Origin: Pseudoxanthomonas sp. z9 | Lineage (GTDB): Bacteria > Pseudomonadota > Gammaproteobacteria > Xanthomonadales > Xanthomonadaceae | Length of the DNA: 64,000 nt | NCBI RefSeq assembly: GCF_006542425.1 | Contig: NZ_VFID01000016.1 | Span: 124,001-188,000 of the forward strand | Direction: 5' to 3' | In this document: piece by piece, positions 43,248-51,448 of the stretch | Position numbering within the stretch: the stretch's first letter is position 1 | Layout of the letters: every line of letters starts with the position of its first letter | Translations under genes and position numbers: made by a program | Notes under the pieces: model-generated | Seen by the model: the letters and a program-made list of their open reading frames with translations, nothing else | Databases searched by the model: none | What the model was told of the DNA's origin: nothing

Positions 43248-45338
43248 TCAGACCCCGGCCAGCAGGGTCGCCTGCGCCGAATGCGGCGCTTCGCCCTCGG
43301 CCGGTACGACCTTGTGGTAGTTGCCGTCGGCATCCAGCACCCAGGCGTTCTGGTTGTCGTCCAGGTAATTCTGCAGGCCGTCGCGGAACACCCGCCTGGC
43401 CAGGTCCGGATCCAGGATCGGGAAGCAGGTCTCGACACGGTGCAGCAGGTTGCGTTCCAGCCAGTCCGCGCTGGCGCAGTAAAGCTCGGGGTTGCCGTCG
43501 TTGCCGAACCAGTAGACGCGGCTGTGTTCCAGGAAGCGGCCGACGATCGAGCGCACGTGGATGTTCTCGGAAACCCCCGGCACGCCCGGCCGCAGCGCGC
43601 AGGCGCCGCGCACGATCAGGTCGATGCGCACGCCGGCCTGCGAGGCCGCGTACAGCGCGCGAATCAGGCGCGGCTCGTTGAGCGCGTTGATCTTGGCGAT
43701 GATGCGGGCCGGCTTGCCGGCCTTGGCCAGCTTCGCCTCGCGCTCGATCTTGCGGATGAGGCCGGCATGCAGGGTGAAAGGGGATTGCAGCAGGCGCTTG
43801 AGCTTGGTCGACGGGGCCAGGCCGGACAACTGCTGGAACAGCAGGTGCACGTCGTTGCCAATGTCCGCATCGGCGGTGATCAGGCCCAGATCGGTGTAGG
43901 CGCGGGCGGTGCCGCTGTGGTAATTGCCGGTGCCCAGGTGCACGTAGCGACGCAGCTTCTTGCCCTCGCGTCGCACGATCAGCAGCATCTTGGCGTGGGT
44001 CTTGTAGCCGACCACGCCATACACCACCTGCACGCCGGCTTCCTGCAGGCGATCGGCCACGCCCAGGTTGGCGTCCTCGTCGAAGCGCGCGCGCAGTTCC
44101 ACCACCACGGTGACGTCCTTGCCGTTGCGCGCCGCCTGCACCAGCGCATCGACGATCGCCGAGTCCTTGCCGGTGCGGTACAGGGTCTGCTTGATCGCCA
44201 GTACGTTCGGATCCACCGCCGCCTGCTTCAGCAGCTCCAGCACCGGGGTGAACGCGTCGAAGGGATGGTGCAGCAGCACGTCGCCGTCATCGACCTTGTC
44301 GAAGATGGCATCGCTGTCGCGCAGGGTGCGCGGGGTGAAGACGGGGTACTTGAGTTCCGGGCGCTGCACCAGGTCGTACACCTGGATGACCCGGTTGAGG
44401 TTGACCGGTCCGTCGATCAGGTAGACCGCGTTGTCGGGCAGGGCGAAGTTCTGCAGCAGGGTGCGGATGATCGGCTTCGGGCAGTCCTGGGCGATTTCCA
44501 GCCGCACCGCCGGCCGGTAGCCGCGGCCGATCAGTTCGTCGCGCAGCGCCAGTGCCAGGTTCTCCACTTCCTCCTCGTCCACCACCACTTCGGAGTTGCG
44601 GGTGACGCGGAACTGGTAGGAACCCTTGACCTCCATGCCCGGGAACAACTCGTCGACGAACGCCGACAGCACCGAGGACAGCAGCACGAAGTCGTTCTCG
44701 CCACCGGACACGCGCGAGGGCAGGTGGATGATGCGCGGCAACGAGCGCGGCGCGCGCACGATCGCCAGGTGGCCGGCGCGGCCGAACGCGTCCTTGCCCT
44801 TCAGCACCACCACGATGTTGAGCGACTTGTTGAGGATCTTGGGGAACGGGTGCGCGGGGTCCAGGCCCAGCGGTGACAGCACCGGCATGATCTCGTTGCG
44901 GAAATAGGCGCGCAGCCAGCGGGTCTGCCGCGCGCTCCACGCGCCGCGTCCGAACACCCGCACACCGGCCTCGTTCAGCGCCGGCCGCAGCACCTCGTTC
45001 CAGCACTTGTACTGCGCATCCACCAGTTCCGCGGCGCGATCGTGGATGCGGTTGAGCACGACCGTCGGACTGAACCCGTCGGCGGCCGGCGGCAGGCCGA
45101 AGTCCTGCGCATGGCGGACGGTGGCCGCGCGGATCTCGAAGAACTCGTCCAGGTTGGTGCACGAGATGCACAGGAAGCGCAGCCGCTCCAGCAGCGGAAC
45201 CTGCGGATCCTGCGCCTGCGCCAGCACGCGGAAGTTGAAATCCAGCTGCGACAGTTCGCGATTGAGGTAGAGCGAGGGATCGCGTAGGGCGTCTTCGTTG
45301 CTCAGATGGTCTGGCGTCGTGTCGATGGCGGCGTTCAT
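43248..45338 (-). CDS. ppk1: Polyphosphate kinase 1
   Basis: 696-aa enzyme that polymerises ATP gamma-phosphate to polyphosphate. N-terminal, head and two PLD-like C-terminal domains are present. The autophosphorylated His is in KTHAKMLLIVRRE and the second catalytic His is in RFLEHSRVYWFG. Length is close to E. coli Ppk (688 aa). Its ATG overlaps the TGA of phoR (ATGA), an unusually direct coupling of a phosphate sensor kinase with polyphosphate synthesis. Confidence 0.96.
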   Translation of the reverse strand: MNAAIDTTPDHLSNEDALRDPSLYLNRELSQLDFNFRVLAQAQDPQVPLLERLRFLCISCTNLDEFFEIRAATVRHAQDFGLPPAADGFSPTVVLNRIHDRAAELVDAQYKCWNEVLRPALNEAGVRVFGRGAWSARQTRWLRAYFRNEIMPVLSPLGLDPAHPFPKILNKSLNIVVVLKGKDAFGRAGHLAIVRAPRSLPRIIHLPSRVSGGENDFVLLSSVLSAFVDELFPGMEVKGSYQFRVTRNSEVVVDEEEVENLALALRDELIGRGYRPAVRLEIAQDCPKPIIRTLLQNFALPDNAVYLIDGPVNLNRVIQVYDLVQRPELKYPVFTPRTLRDSDAIFDKVDDGDVLLHHPFDAFTPVLELLKQAAVDPNVLAIKQTLYRTGKDSAIVDALVQAARNGKDVTVVVELRARFDEDANLGVADRLQEAGVQVVYGVVGYKTHAKMLLIVRREGKKLRRYVHLGTGNYHSGTARAYTDLGLITADADIGNDVHLLFQQLSGLAPSTKLKRLLQSPFTLHAGLIRKIEREAKLAKAGKPARIIAKINALNEPRLIRALYAASQAGVRIDLIVRGACALRPGVPGVSENIHVRSIVGRFLEHSRVYWFGNDGNPELYCASADWLERNLLHRVETCFPILDPDLARRVFRDGLQNYLDDNQNAWVLDADGNYHKVVPAEGEAPHSAQATLLAGV

Positions 45339-46675
45339 GCGATCTGGCCGTGGGGCAGGGAAGGGGAGGGCGCGGGAGCGCGCGGATGCACGCGCTCGCC
45401 GCCGAAGTGCACCGAGAACACGCTACCGTGGCCGACCTCGCTCTGGATGTCCAGCCGCGCCTGGTGCAGGTTCAGCACGTGCTTGACGATCGACAGGCCC
45501 AGGCCGGTGCCGCCGCTTTCGCGCGATCGGCTGGTGGACACGCGGTAGAAACGTTCGGTGATGCGCGGCAGGTGCGCAGCCGGGATGCCGTAGCCGGTGT
45601 CGCGCACGCTCAGCATGGCCCCATCGCCCTCGCGCACGAAGCGCACGGTAATGGTGCCGCCAGCCGGCGTGTAGCGGACCGCGTTGCTGACCAGATTGGA
45701 GAACGCGCTGTGCAGTTCCTTGTTGGAACCCCACAAATCCACGCCGGCCTCGTCTTCCACCACCACGGTATGGCGCTTGTGGCTGAGCGCCTCGGCCTCG
45801 CGGCGCAGGGTCGCCAGCATCGGCGCCATCGCCACGCTTTCGTCCGGAAGGCTGTCCTGCGCCTCCAGCCGCGAGAGGGTCAGCAGATCCTCGACCAGTT
45901 GGGTCATGCGCTGGGACTGCTTCTGCATTTCCGCCAGCATCGGTGCCCAGTCCGGGAAGTCCTGCGGGTCCAGCATGTCGAGATAGCCGTGGACCACGGT
46001 CAGGGGCGTGCGCAGTTCATGCGAGACGTTGGCAACGAAGTCGCGGCGCATCTGTTCCAGCCTCAGCATCTTGCTGACGTCGCGCGCGACCAGCAGCCAG
46101 TACTGGTCGGAATAGGGAATCAGGCGCAGGTTGAGGCGCAATTGCGGGTCCACCGGAGAGGCGGCGTCCAGCATCGGCTCGGCATTGCGGCCGGCGGCCA
46201 GCCAATGCGACATCGGCAACGGTTGCAGCCGATCGCCGATCGGCGCGCCGATGTCGGTCGGATACTGCAGCCCGAGCAGGCTGGTGGCGGCCTTGTTGAA
46301 CCACTGCACGCGCTGGTTGTTGCGCTCCACCACCACCACCGCGTCCGGCAACGCCGCGGCGGCGGCGCGGTAGGCGCGCAGCATGTCCAGCAGCCGGCGC
46401 TTGCGCGCGCGCATTTCCGCGTGGCCGCGGAACAGCAGCCGATCCAGTTCGTTCCAGACGCCATTGCCGCGCGCGGGCTCCAGCCGCTGGCGCGCGGTCA
46501 GCCGCACCAGCACCTTGCGCAACCGCCAGTAGTGCCAGGCCACCACGCCCAGCGCGGCCAGGGTGACGACCGGCCATACATGGCCAATCAGCAATCCAAC
46601 GACCACCGCAAGGGCCAGCACACCCGCCAGTTGACCGAGCGTCTTGAACCAGGCGGAGCGTATGTATTGGGGCAT
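45335..46675 (-). CDS. phoR: Phosphate regulon sensor kinase PhoR
   Basis: 446-aa inner-membrane kinase. Two close N-terminal helices (about residues 14-49) are followed by a PAS domain (about 105-195), HisKA with His219 in VSHELRTPL, and HATPase motifs NLVSNAVRY, DTGYGIP and GTGLGLSIV. There is no large periplasmic loop, as in E. coli PhoR (431 aa), which senses phosphate through the Pst/PhoU complex. It lies 89 bp after phoB, and that gap contains CTGTCATAAAT on the coding strand, a Pho half-site. Confidence 0.95.
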   Translation of the reverse strand: MPQYIRSAWFKTLGQLAGVLALAVVVGLLIGHVWPVVTLAALGVVAWHYWRLRKVLVRLTARQRLEPARGNGVWNELDRLLFRGHAEMRARKRRLLDMLRAYRAAAAALPDAVVVVERNNQRVQWFNKAATSLLGLQYPTDIGAPIGDRLQPLPMSHWLAAGRNAEPMLDAASPVDPQLRLNLRLIPYSDQYWLLVARDVSKMLRLEQMRRDFVANVSHELRTPLTVVHGYLDMLDPQDFPDWAPMLAEMQKQSQRMTQLVEDLLTLSRLEAQDSLPDESVAMAPMLATLRREAEALSHKRHTVVVEDEAGVDLWGSNKELHSAFSNLVSNAVRYTPAGGTITVRFVREGDGAMLSVRDTGYGIPAAHLPRITERFYRVSTSRSRESGGTGLGLSIVKHVLNLHQARLDIQSEVGHGSVFSVHFGGERVHPRAPAPSPSLPHGQIA

Positions 46676-46764
46676 GGACCGATTGTAGGCAGTTATTTAT
46701 GACAGCCAGCGGGAGCAGGCGGGGGAAACATCGAATCCTGAATCCCCAATGCCGAATCCCGCGC

Positions 46765-47454
46765 CTAGACCGACGCCGAGAACCGGTAGCCGGAACCACG
46801 CACGGTCTGCACCATGTTCTCCAGGCCGTGCGGTTCCAGGGTCTTGCGCAGGCGGCGGATGTGCACGTCCACCGTGCGCTCCTCCACGTACACGCTGCCG
46901 CCCCAGACATGGTCCAGCAACTGCGTGCGCGAATAGACCCGCTCGGGGTGGGTCATGAAGAAATGCAGCAGGCGGTACTCGGTCGGGCCGATCGGCACCG
47001 GCGTATCGCCGGCGAACACCCGGTGGGCGGCGCCGTCGATGCGCAGCGGGCCGATGCCGACGCTGCCGTCCTCGTCGTCCTCGCGGGAACGGCGCATGAC
47101 CGCGCGGATGCGCGCCAGCAGTTCGCGTGCCGAGAACGGCTTGACCACGTAGTCGTCAACGCCGGCCTCCAGGCCGCCGACCCGATCATTCTCCTCGCCG
47201 CGGGCGGTGAGCATGATGATGGGGACGTCGCGGGTCATCGCGTCCTTGCGCCAGCGGCGCGCCAGCTCCAGGCCGCTGGTGCCGGGCAGCATCCAGTCCA
47301 GCAGGATGAGGTCGGGCACCCGGTCGGCGATGGCGTTCTGGGCCTCGCGGGCGTCGCCCGCATGCACGGGTTCGTAATCGCCCTTGCGCAGGGCGAAGGC
47401 GACCATGTCGCGGATGGCCGGCTCGTCGTCAACGATCAGGATGTGCTTCTGCAC
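46765..47454 (-). CDS. phoB: Phosphate regulon response regulator PhoB
   Basis: 229-aa OmpR-family regulator. Receiver acidic pocket Asp9/Asp10, phosphoacceptor Asp53 in LLDWMLPGTSG, and Lys in YVVKPFSA; the C-terminal DNA-binding domain ends TVRGSGYRFSASV. A GTG start at 47454 (VQKHILIVDDEP) is chosen because it gives exactly the length of E. coli PhoB and leaves the Pho box free. An in-frame GTG at 47484 would put the start almost on that box. It probably activates its own gene and the downstream phoR-ppk-ppx. Confidence 0.95.
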   Translation of the reverse strand: MQKHILIVDDEPAIRDMVAFALRKGDYEPVHAGDAREAQNAIADRVPDLILLDWMLPGTSGLELARRWRKDAMTRDVPIIMLTARGEENDRVGGLEAGVDDYVVKPFSARELLARIRAVMRRSREDDEDGSVGIGPLRIDGAAHRVFAGDTPVPIGPTEYRLLHFFMTHPERVYSRTQLLDHVWGGSVYVEERTVDVHIRRLRKTLEPHGLENMVQTVRGSGYRFSASV

Positions 47455-47490
47455 GCGATTACCGTCGTCTGTGGGGTACCGCACCAGTAG

Positions 47491-47519
47491 ACGACAATTT
47501 TATGACGGAAACATGACAT
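47491..47519 (-). promoter_or_regulatory. Triple Pho box upstream of phoB
   Basis: Read on the minus strand: ATGTCAT-GTTT, CCGTCAT-AAAA, TTGTCGT. These are three heptamers of the CTGTCAT type repeated every 11 bp. A further CTGTCAT lies at 47536-47542, inside GTCATATGAC. This is the PhoB recognition pattern at the expected distance (37-65 bp) from the phoB start. Confidence 0.7.
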
Positions 47520-47583
47520 GCCGCGCGGCCGTCATATGACAGCCGTGTCGGCTGGCCGCCTTCGGCGGGCCCGGCGGCCGGGC

Positions 47584-49227
47584 CTAGCGCCGTTCGATGT
47601 CCGGATCGCGCACGCCCTGGCGCCGCAGTTCGAGCACCTGCGGGGTGATGACCGAGATGCGGGCGTCGATGCGGGCGCGGGCGTAATAGTCCAGATCGCT
47701 GCGCTTCTTGAGATTCTGCAACTGGATGAGCGCCTGTTCGGGCCTTCCGTTGAGGAAGGCCGCCTCGGCGAAGGCCTCGCCGGCGCGGACCAGGTCGCCC
47801 GCCAGCTCGTTGGCCCGGCCGAATTCCTGCTGGAACACCGGGTCGTTGCCCGCCCGGGACAGCAGCGGACGCAGCACCGCCTGGGCGTGCCGGCCGGCCT
47901 CGGCGCCCCCCTGTTCGTTGAGGACGCGGGCGAAAGTCAGCGCGATGGGGCGGTTGTTCGGCATCTGCTGGAGCAGGCGGGCGAGCCGCTGGTTGGCCGC
48001 CGCGGTGCGGCCCGCGCGGGATTCGGCCTCGGCGGTCGCCAGTTCCAGCCACAGGTTGCCCGGATGTTCGGCCAGCAGGGGCGCCAGTTCGGTCAGTGCC
48101 ACGTCCGGCCGTCCCGACCCCAGGTGGGCCAGGGCCACGCCATAGCGCTGGGCGTCGGTCAGGCCCTTGCCGGACTCGCGGCGGATGGTCTCGTAGTCGC
48201 GTGCGGCGCCGTCGGCGGTGGTCGCGCTGAGCACCCGCAGGCGTTCCCGGGCCCAGTCGAAGTCGCCGGTCGGGCCGCGGCTGAACAGATCACCCGGCAG
48301 GCGCACGGACAGGGGCAGCAGCGGATTGTCGCTGTCCTTCTCCGGCACGGTCACGCGCTTGGGATCGAACCGCTCGACCCGCTCGCCGCCACCGGGAACC
48401 CGGGTGATCAGGGTCAGGTTGTCCTTGCGCATCTGCTCGGCGCGTTCCTTGGCCTCGCTGATGCGGGTGGTGGTGACCGGGTGGGTCATCAGGTAGTCCG
48501 GGTACGCCTCGCGGCCGGTGCCGCGGTTGGCGCGGGTGGCCTGGGCCATGCGGGCGAAGAAGCCGGCCATGGCGTCCACGTCGTAGCCGGCGCGGGACAG
48601 GGTGCGGATGCCCAGGCGATCGGCCTCGGATTCGTTGGAACGGGTGTAGTCGATCTGGCGCTGCTGCATCAGGCCCATGCCGCTGGCGACCGCCGCCATC
48701 GAGGCGTCGCCGCTGGAATTGCCGCCGGCGCTCTGCGCCAGCACGATCGCGCCCAGCATGCCGAGCAGGATCGGAATCTGATCGCGCTGGGCCCGTTCGA
48801 CCCCGCGCAGCACGTGCTGCTGGGTGACGTGGGCGATTTCGTGCGACAGCACCGCGGCGACCTCGTCCTCGCGCTCGGCGGTCAGGATCAGCCCCGCGTT
48901 GGTGCCGATGTAGCCGCCCAGGGTGGCGAAGGCGTTGATCTGCCGGTCCTTCATCAGAAAGAACGTATAGCTCTGGCGCGGCGAGTCGCTTTCCGCGCCC
49001 AGCCGGGTACCGACCTTCTGCAGCCAGTCGTCCAGCAGCGGGTCTTCCAGCAGGTAGCCGTAATTGCGCAGCTCGCGCAGCATCATGCCGCCGTACTCCG
49101 CCTGGCGTGCCGGGCTCAGCACCTCGCCGGCGGAGGAACCGATGTCCGGCAGGCGCACGTCCTGCCCTTGCGCCAGCGGCGCGGCCAGGAGCACGGTGAG
49201 GGCGGTGGAAAGCAGCGGAAGGCGCAA
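47584..49227 (-). CDS. bepA: M48 family periplasmic metalloprotease/chaperone BepA, TTG start
   Basis: 547-aa outer-membrane assembly protease. A signal peptide (LRLPLLSTALTVLLAAPLAQG) precedes the M48 domain with zinc motif HEIAH in VLSHEIAHVTQQH and the third ligand in NESEADRLG. C-terminal TPR repeats follow (about residues 335-530). E. coli BepA is 487 aa. TTG at 49227 is the only start that gives a clean signal peptide, with GGAG 6 bp upstream; no ATG or GTG fits. It promotes LptD/BamA-related outer-membrane quality control. Confidence 0.9.
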   Translation of the reverse strand: MRLPLLSTALTVLLAAPLAQGQDVRLPDIGSSAGEVLSPARQAEYGGMMLRELRNYGYLLEDPLLDDWLQKVGTRLGAESDSPRQSYTFFLMKDRQINAFATLGGYIGTNAGLILTAEREDEVAAVLSHEIAHVTQQHVLRGVERAQRDQIPILLGMLGAIVLAQSAGGNSSGDASMAAVASGMGLMQQRQIDYTRSNESEADRLGIRTLSRAGYDVDAMAGFFARMAQATRANRGTGREAYPDYLMTHPVTTTRISEAKERAEQMRKDNLTLITRVPGGGERVERFDPKRVTVPEKDSDNPLLPLSVRLPGDLFSRGPTGDFDWARERLRVLSATTADGAARDYETIRRESGKGLTDAQRYGVALAHLGSGRPDVALTELAPLLAEHPGNLWLELATAEAESRAGRTAAANQRLARLLQQMPNNRPIALTFARVLNEQGGAEAGRHAQAVLRPLLSRAGNDPVFQQEFGRANELAGDLVRAGEAFAEAAFLNGRPEQALIQLQNLKKRSDLDYYARARIDARISVITPQVLELRRQGVRDPDIERR

Positions 49228-49427
49228 ACGGAACTCCGTTGTCGGACAATGGCGGCAGGCTTGCGAGCGGCAGGATGACGCTTTGCCGCCGGCAACGAGT
49301 GAACATGCGGTTAACCGGACCCCCGGTCCGCACTGTTCCATGCATCCGGCTGGAAAGCACGCGATCCGATGCCCATATTGCCCCTCAGACCCGACTTTGA
49401 ACGCGTTGTTCCATTCCGGAGGATTCC

Positions 49428-49712
49428 TTGAGCGATACCGACACCGGCGGCCCCGCCATCACCCTCTACACGACCGCGATCTGCCCTTACTGCGTGGCCG
49501 CGAAGAATTTCCTCAAGAGCAAGGGCCAGAGCTGGAAGGAAGTCCGCATCGACCTGGAGCCGGGCGAACGCGATCGCATGGTCGCCCGCGCGCGCCGCAC
49601 CAGCGTCCCGCAGATCTTCATCGGCGAGACCCACGTCGGCGGTTACGACGACATGATCGCCCTGCACCGCGCCGGCAAACTGGAGCCGCTGCTGGCAGGA
49701 GAGGGCGCGTGA
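49428..49712 (+). CDS. grxC: Glutaredoxin 3-type protein, TTG start
   Basis: 94-aa dithiol glutaredoxin with active site CPYC (TAICPYCVAAKNFL), the TSVPQIFI cis-Pro motif, and the GGYDD glutathione-binding motif. It begins with TTG at 49428, preceded by GGAGG at good spacing; no ATG is available. Its TGA overlaps the GTG of the next gene. It diverges from bepA, which also starts with TTG. It would reduce protein disulfides using glutathione and may donate electrons to the coupled AhpD-like protein. Confidence 0.9.
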   Translation: MSDTDTGGPAITLYTTAICPYCVAAKNFLKSKGQSWKEVRIDLEPGERDRMVARARRTSVPQIFIGETHVGGYDDMIALHRAGKLEPLLAGEGA

Positions 49713-50098
49713 GCGGCGGCGAGAAGGATCGCCTGCGCGAATTCACCGAATTCCGCCAGCGCATGAACGAACGCATTCTGGCCGAACCGAACCAGGTCGT
49801 TCGCCGCTTCTTCGCCCTGGACACCCAGACCTACCAGCCCGGCGCGCTGGACGTGAAGACCAAGGAATTGCTGGGGCTGGTGGCCTCGATGGTGCTGCGC
49901 TGCGACGACTGCATCAGCTACCACGTGGCCCAGTGCAAGGAAGCAGGAGTCAACCGCGACGAATTCTTCGAGGCGTTCTCGGTCGGGCTGGTGGTGGGCG
50001 GCTCGATCGTCATCCCGCATCTACGCCGGGCGGTCGATTTCCTGGATCAGCTGGAAAACGGCGCGGCCGGGGCGCCGCAGGCGCACGACCACGGCTGA
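49709..50098 (+). CDS. AhpD-like carboxymuconolactone decarboxylase family protein
   Basis: 129-aa all-helical CMD-fold protein. It carries the full AhpD signature E-x11-C-x2-C-x3-H (E then LLGLVASMVLR, CDDC, ISY, H), which in AhpD is a thiol peroxidase/disulfide reductase site and proton relay. It starts with GTG inside the glutaredoxin stop (GTGA), indicating translational coupling. It is therefore more likely a hydroperoxide-detoxifying or disulfide-relay enzyme than a true decarboxylase. Function unproven. Confidence 0.85.
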   Translation: MSGGEKDRLREFTEFRQRMNERILAEPNQVVRRFFALDTQTYQPGALDVKTKELLGLVASMVLRCDDCISYHVAQCKEAGVNRDEFFEAFSVGLVVGGSIVIPHLRRAVDFLDQLENGAAGAPQAHDHG

Positions 50099-50181
50099 GG
50101 CCGGCCGGCGCTTCCGGGACGCCGGAGCGCCCGTCGCGGCGCTCCGGCGGACTCTCCCGCAGCCCCCAGACCATGGTCGAT

Positions 50182-50211
50182 TTGGGACCGTACGGGGGGT
50201 TCAGGCATAAT
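50182..50211 (+). promoter_or_regulatory. Predicted promoter of the isocitrate dehydrogenase gene
   Basis: TTGGGA (50182-50187), 18-bp spacer, CATAAT (50206-50211), 79 bp before the ATG. Prediction by eye. Confidence 0.4.
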
Positions 50212-50289
50212 TGGCGGACTTGAAACCCCCTTCGCGCCTGCATCCCGGTTCCCGGCCCGCACGGCGCCCCTGTTCGGAATCCCAAGCAA

Positions 50290-51297
50290 ATGACCCAGAC
50301 GATTACGGTCATCCGCGGCGACGGTATCGGCCCGGAGATCATGGACGCGACCCTGCACGTGCTCGAAGCCCTGAAAGTGGGCCTGAGCTACGAGGAAGCC
50401 GATGCCGGCATGGTCGCGCTGGAAAAGCACGGCGACCTGCTGCCGCAGGCGACCCTGGACTCGATCCGCAAGAACGGCGTGGCCCTGAAGAGCCCGCTGA
50501 CCACGCCGGTGGGCGAGGGCTTCAGCTCGATCAACGTGGCCCTGCGCCGCCATTTCGACCTGTACGCGAACGTCCGTCCGGCCAAGTCGTTTCCCAACAC
50601 CAAGTCGCGCTTCCCCTCGGGCGTGGATCTGATCACGGTCCGCGAGAACACCGAAGGCGCCTACATTGGTGAAGGCCAGTCGATTTCGGAAGACGGCGAA
50701 ACCGCGCTGCTGACCCAGAAGATCACCCGCAAGGGTTCCGAGCGGATCGTCCGCTACGCCTTCGACCTGGCCCGCAAGACCGGCCGCAAGAAGGTCACCG
50801 TGGTGCACAAGGCCAACATCCTCAAGACCACCTCGGGCCTGTTCCTGAAGGTCGCCCGCGAAGTGGCCGCGCAGTACCCCGACATCCAGTGCAACGAGAT
50901 GATCGTGGACAACACCTGCATGCAGCTGGTGATGCGTCCGGAGCAGTTCGACATCATCGTCACCACCAACCTGTTCGGCGACATCATCTCCGACCTGTGC
51001 GCCGGCCTGGTCGGCGGCCTGGGCCTGGCCCCGGGCGCCAACATCGGCGTCGATGCGGCGATCTTCGAGGCCGTCCACGGCTCGGCCCCGGACATCGCCG
51101 GCAAGGGCATCGCCAACCCGTGCGCGCTGCTGCTGGGCGCGGCGCAGATGCTCGATCACCTTGGCCAGCCGGACAAGGCCGAGCGCCTGCGCGCGGCAAT
51201 CATCGACACCCTGGAGGCCAAGGATTCGCTGACCCCGGATCTGGGCGGGGAGGGCACCACGATGTCCTTCGCCAAGGCGATCGCCAGCCGGGTCTGA
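50290..51297 (+). CDS. NAD-dependent isocitrate dehydrogenase
   Basis: 335-aa beta-decarboxylating dehydrogenase. N-terminal GDGIGPEI, substrate-phosphate loop SSINVALRRHFDLYANVRP, metal-binding NLFGDIISD, and the coenzyme loop HGSAPDIAGKGIANP are all visible. Asp-Ile after AP (Lys-Tyr in NADP-dependent E. coli Icd) indicates NAD specificity. Short length (E. coli Icd 416 aa) fits the NAD-IDH/homoisocitrate group; the SSINVALRR loop favours isocitrate. It is a single TCA-cycle gene with its own promoter and terminator. Confidence 0.9.
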   Translation: MTQTITVIRGDGIGPEIMDATLHVLEALKVGLSYEEADAGMVALEKHGDLLPQATLDSIRKNGVALKSPLTTPVGEGFSSINVALRRHFDLYANVRPAKSFPNTKSRFPSGVDLITVRENTEGAYIGEGQSISEDGETALLTQKITRKGSERIVRYAFDLARKTGRKKVTVVHKANILKTTSGLFLKVAREVAAQYPDIQCNEMIVDNTCMQLVMRPEQFDIIVTTNLFGDIISDLCAGLVGGLGLAPGANIGVDAAIFEAVHGSAPDIAGKGIANPCALLLGAAQMLDHLGQPDKAERLRAAIIDTLEAKDSLTPDLGGEGTTMSFAKAIASRV

Positions 51298-51335
51298 TCC
51301 CGTCGGCGCCGGGTTTTCCCGGCCTGAAACACGGA

Positions 51336-51361
51336 AACGGGACGCCCAGCGTCCCGTTTTT
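51336..51361 (+). terminator. Rho-independent terminator of isocitrate dehydrogenase
   Basis: AACGGGACGC-CCA-GCGTCCCGTT followed by TTTG. Confidence 0.8.
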
Positions 51362-51448
51362 GTTTGCGTTCATCCTGTCCGCGGGGCTTGGACCGGGCCG
51401 TGGCAAGCCGGACAATCGCCGGTTTCCCGCCTGCCCCCACCGCCCACG

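Noticed and set aside
47455-47484. Longer PhoB start (GTG at 47484)
   Set aside because: It would add ten residues absent from the family and place the start codon next to the Pho box.
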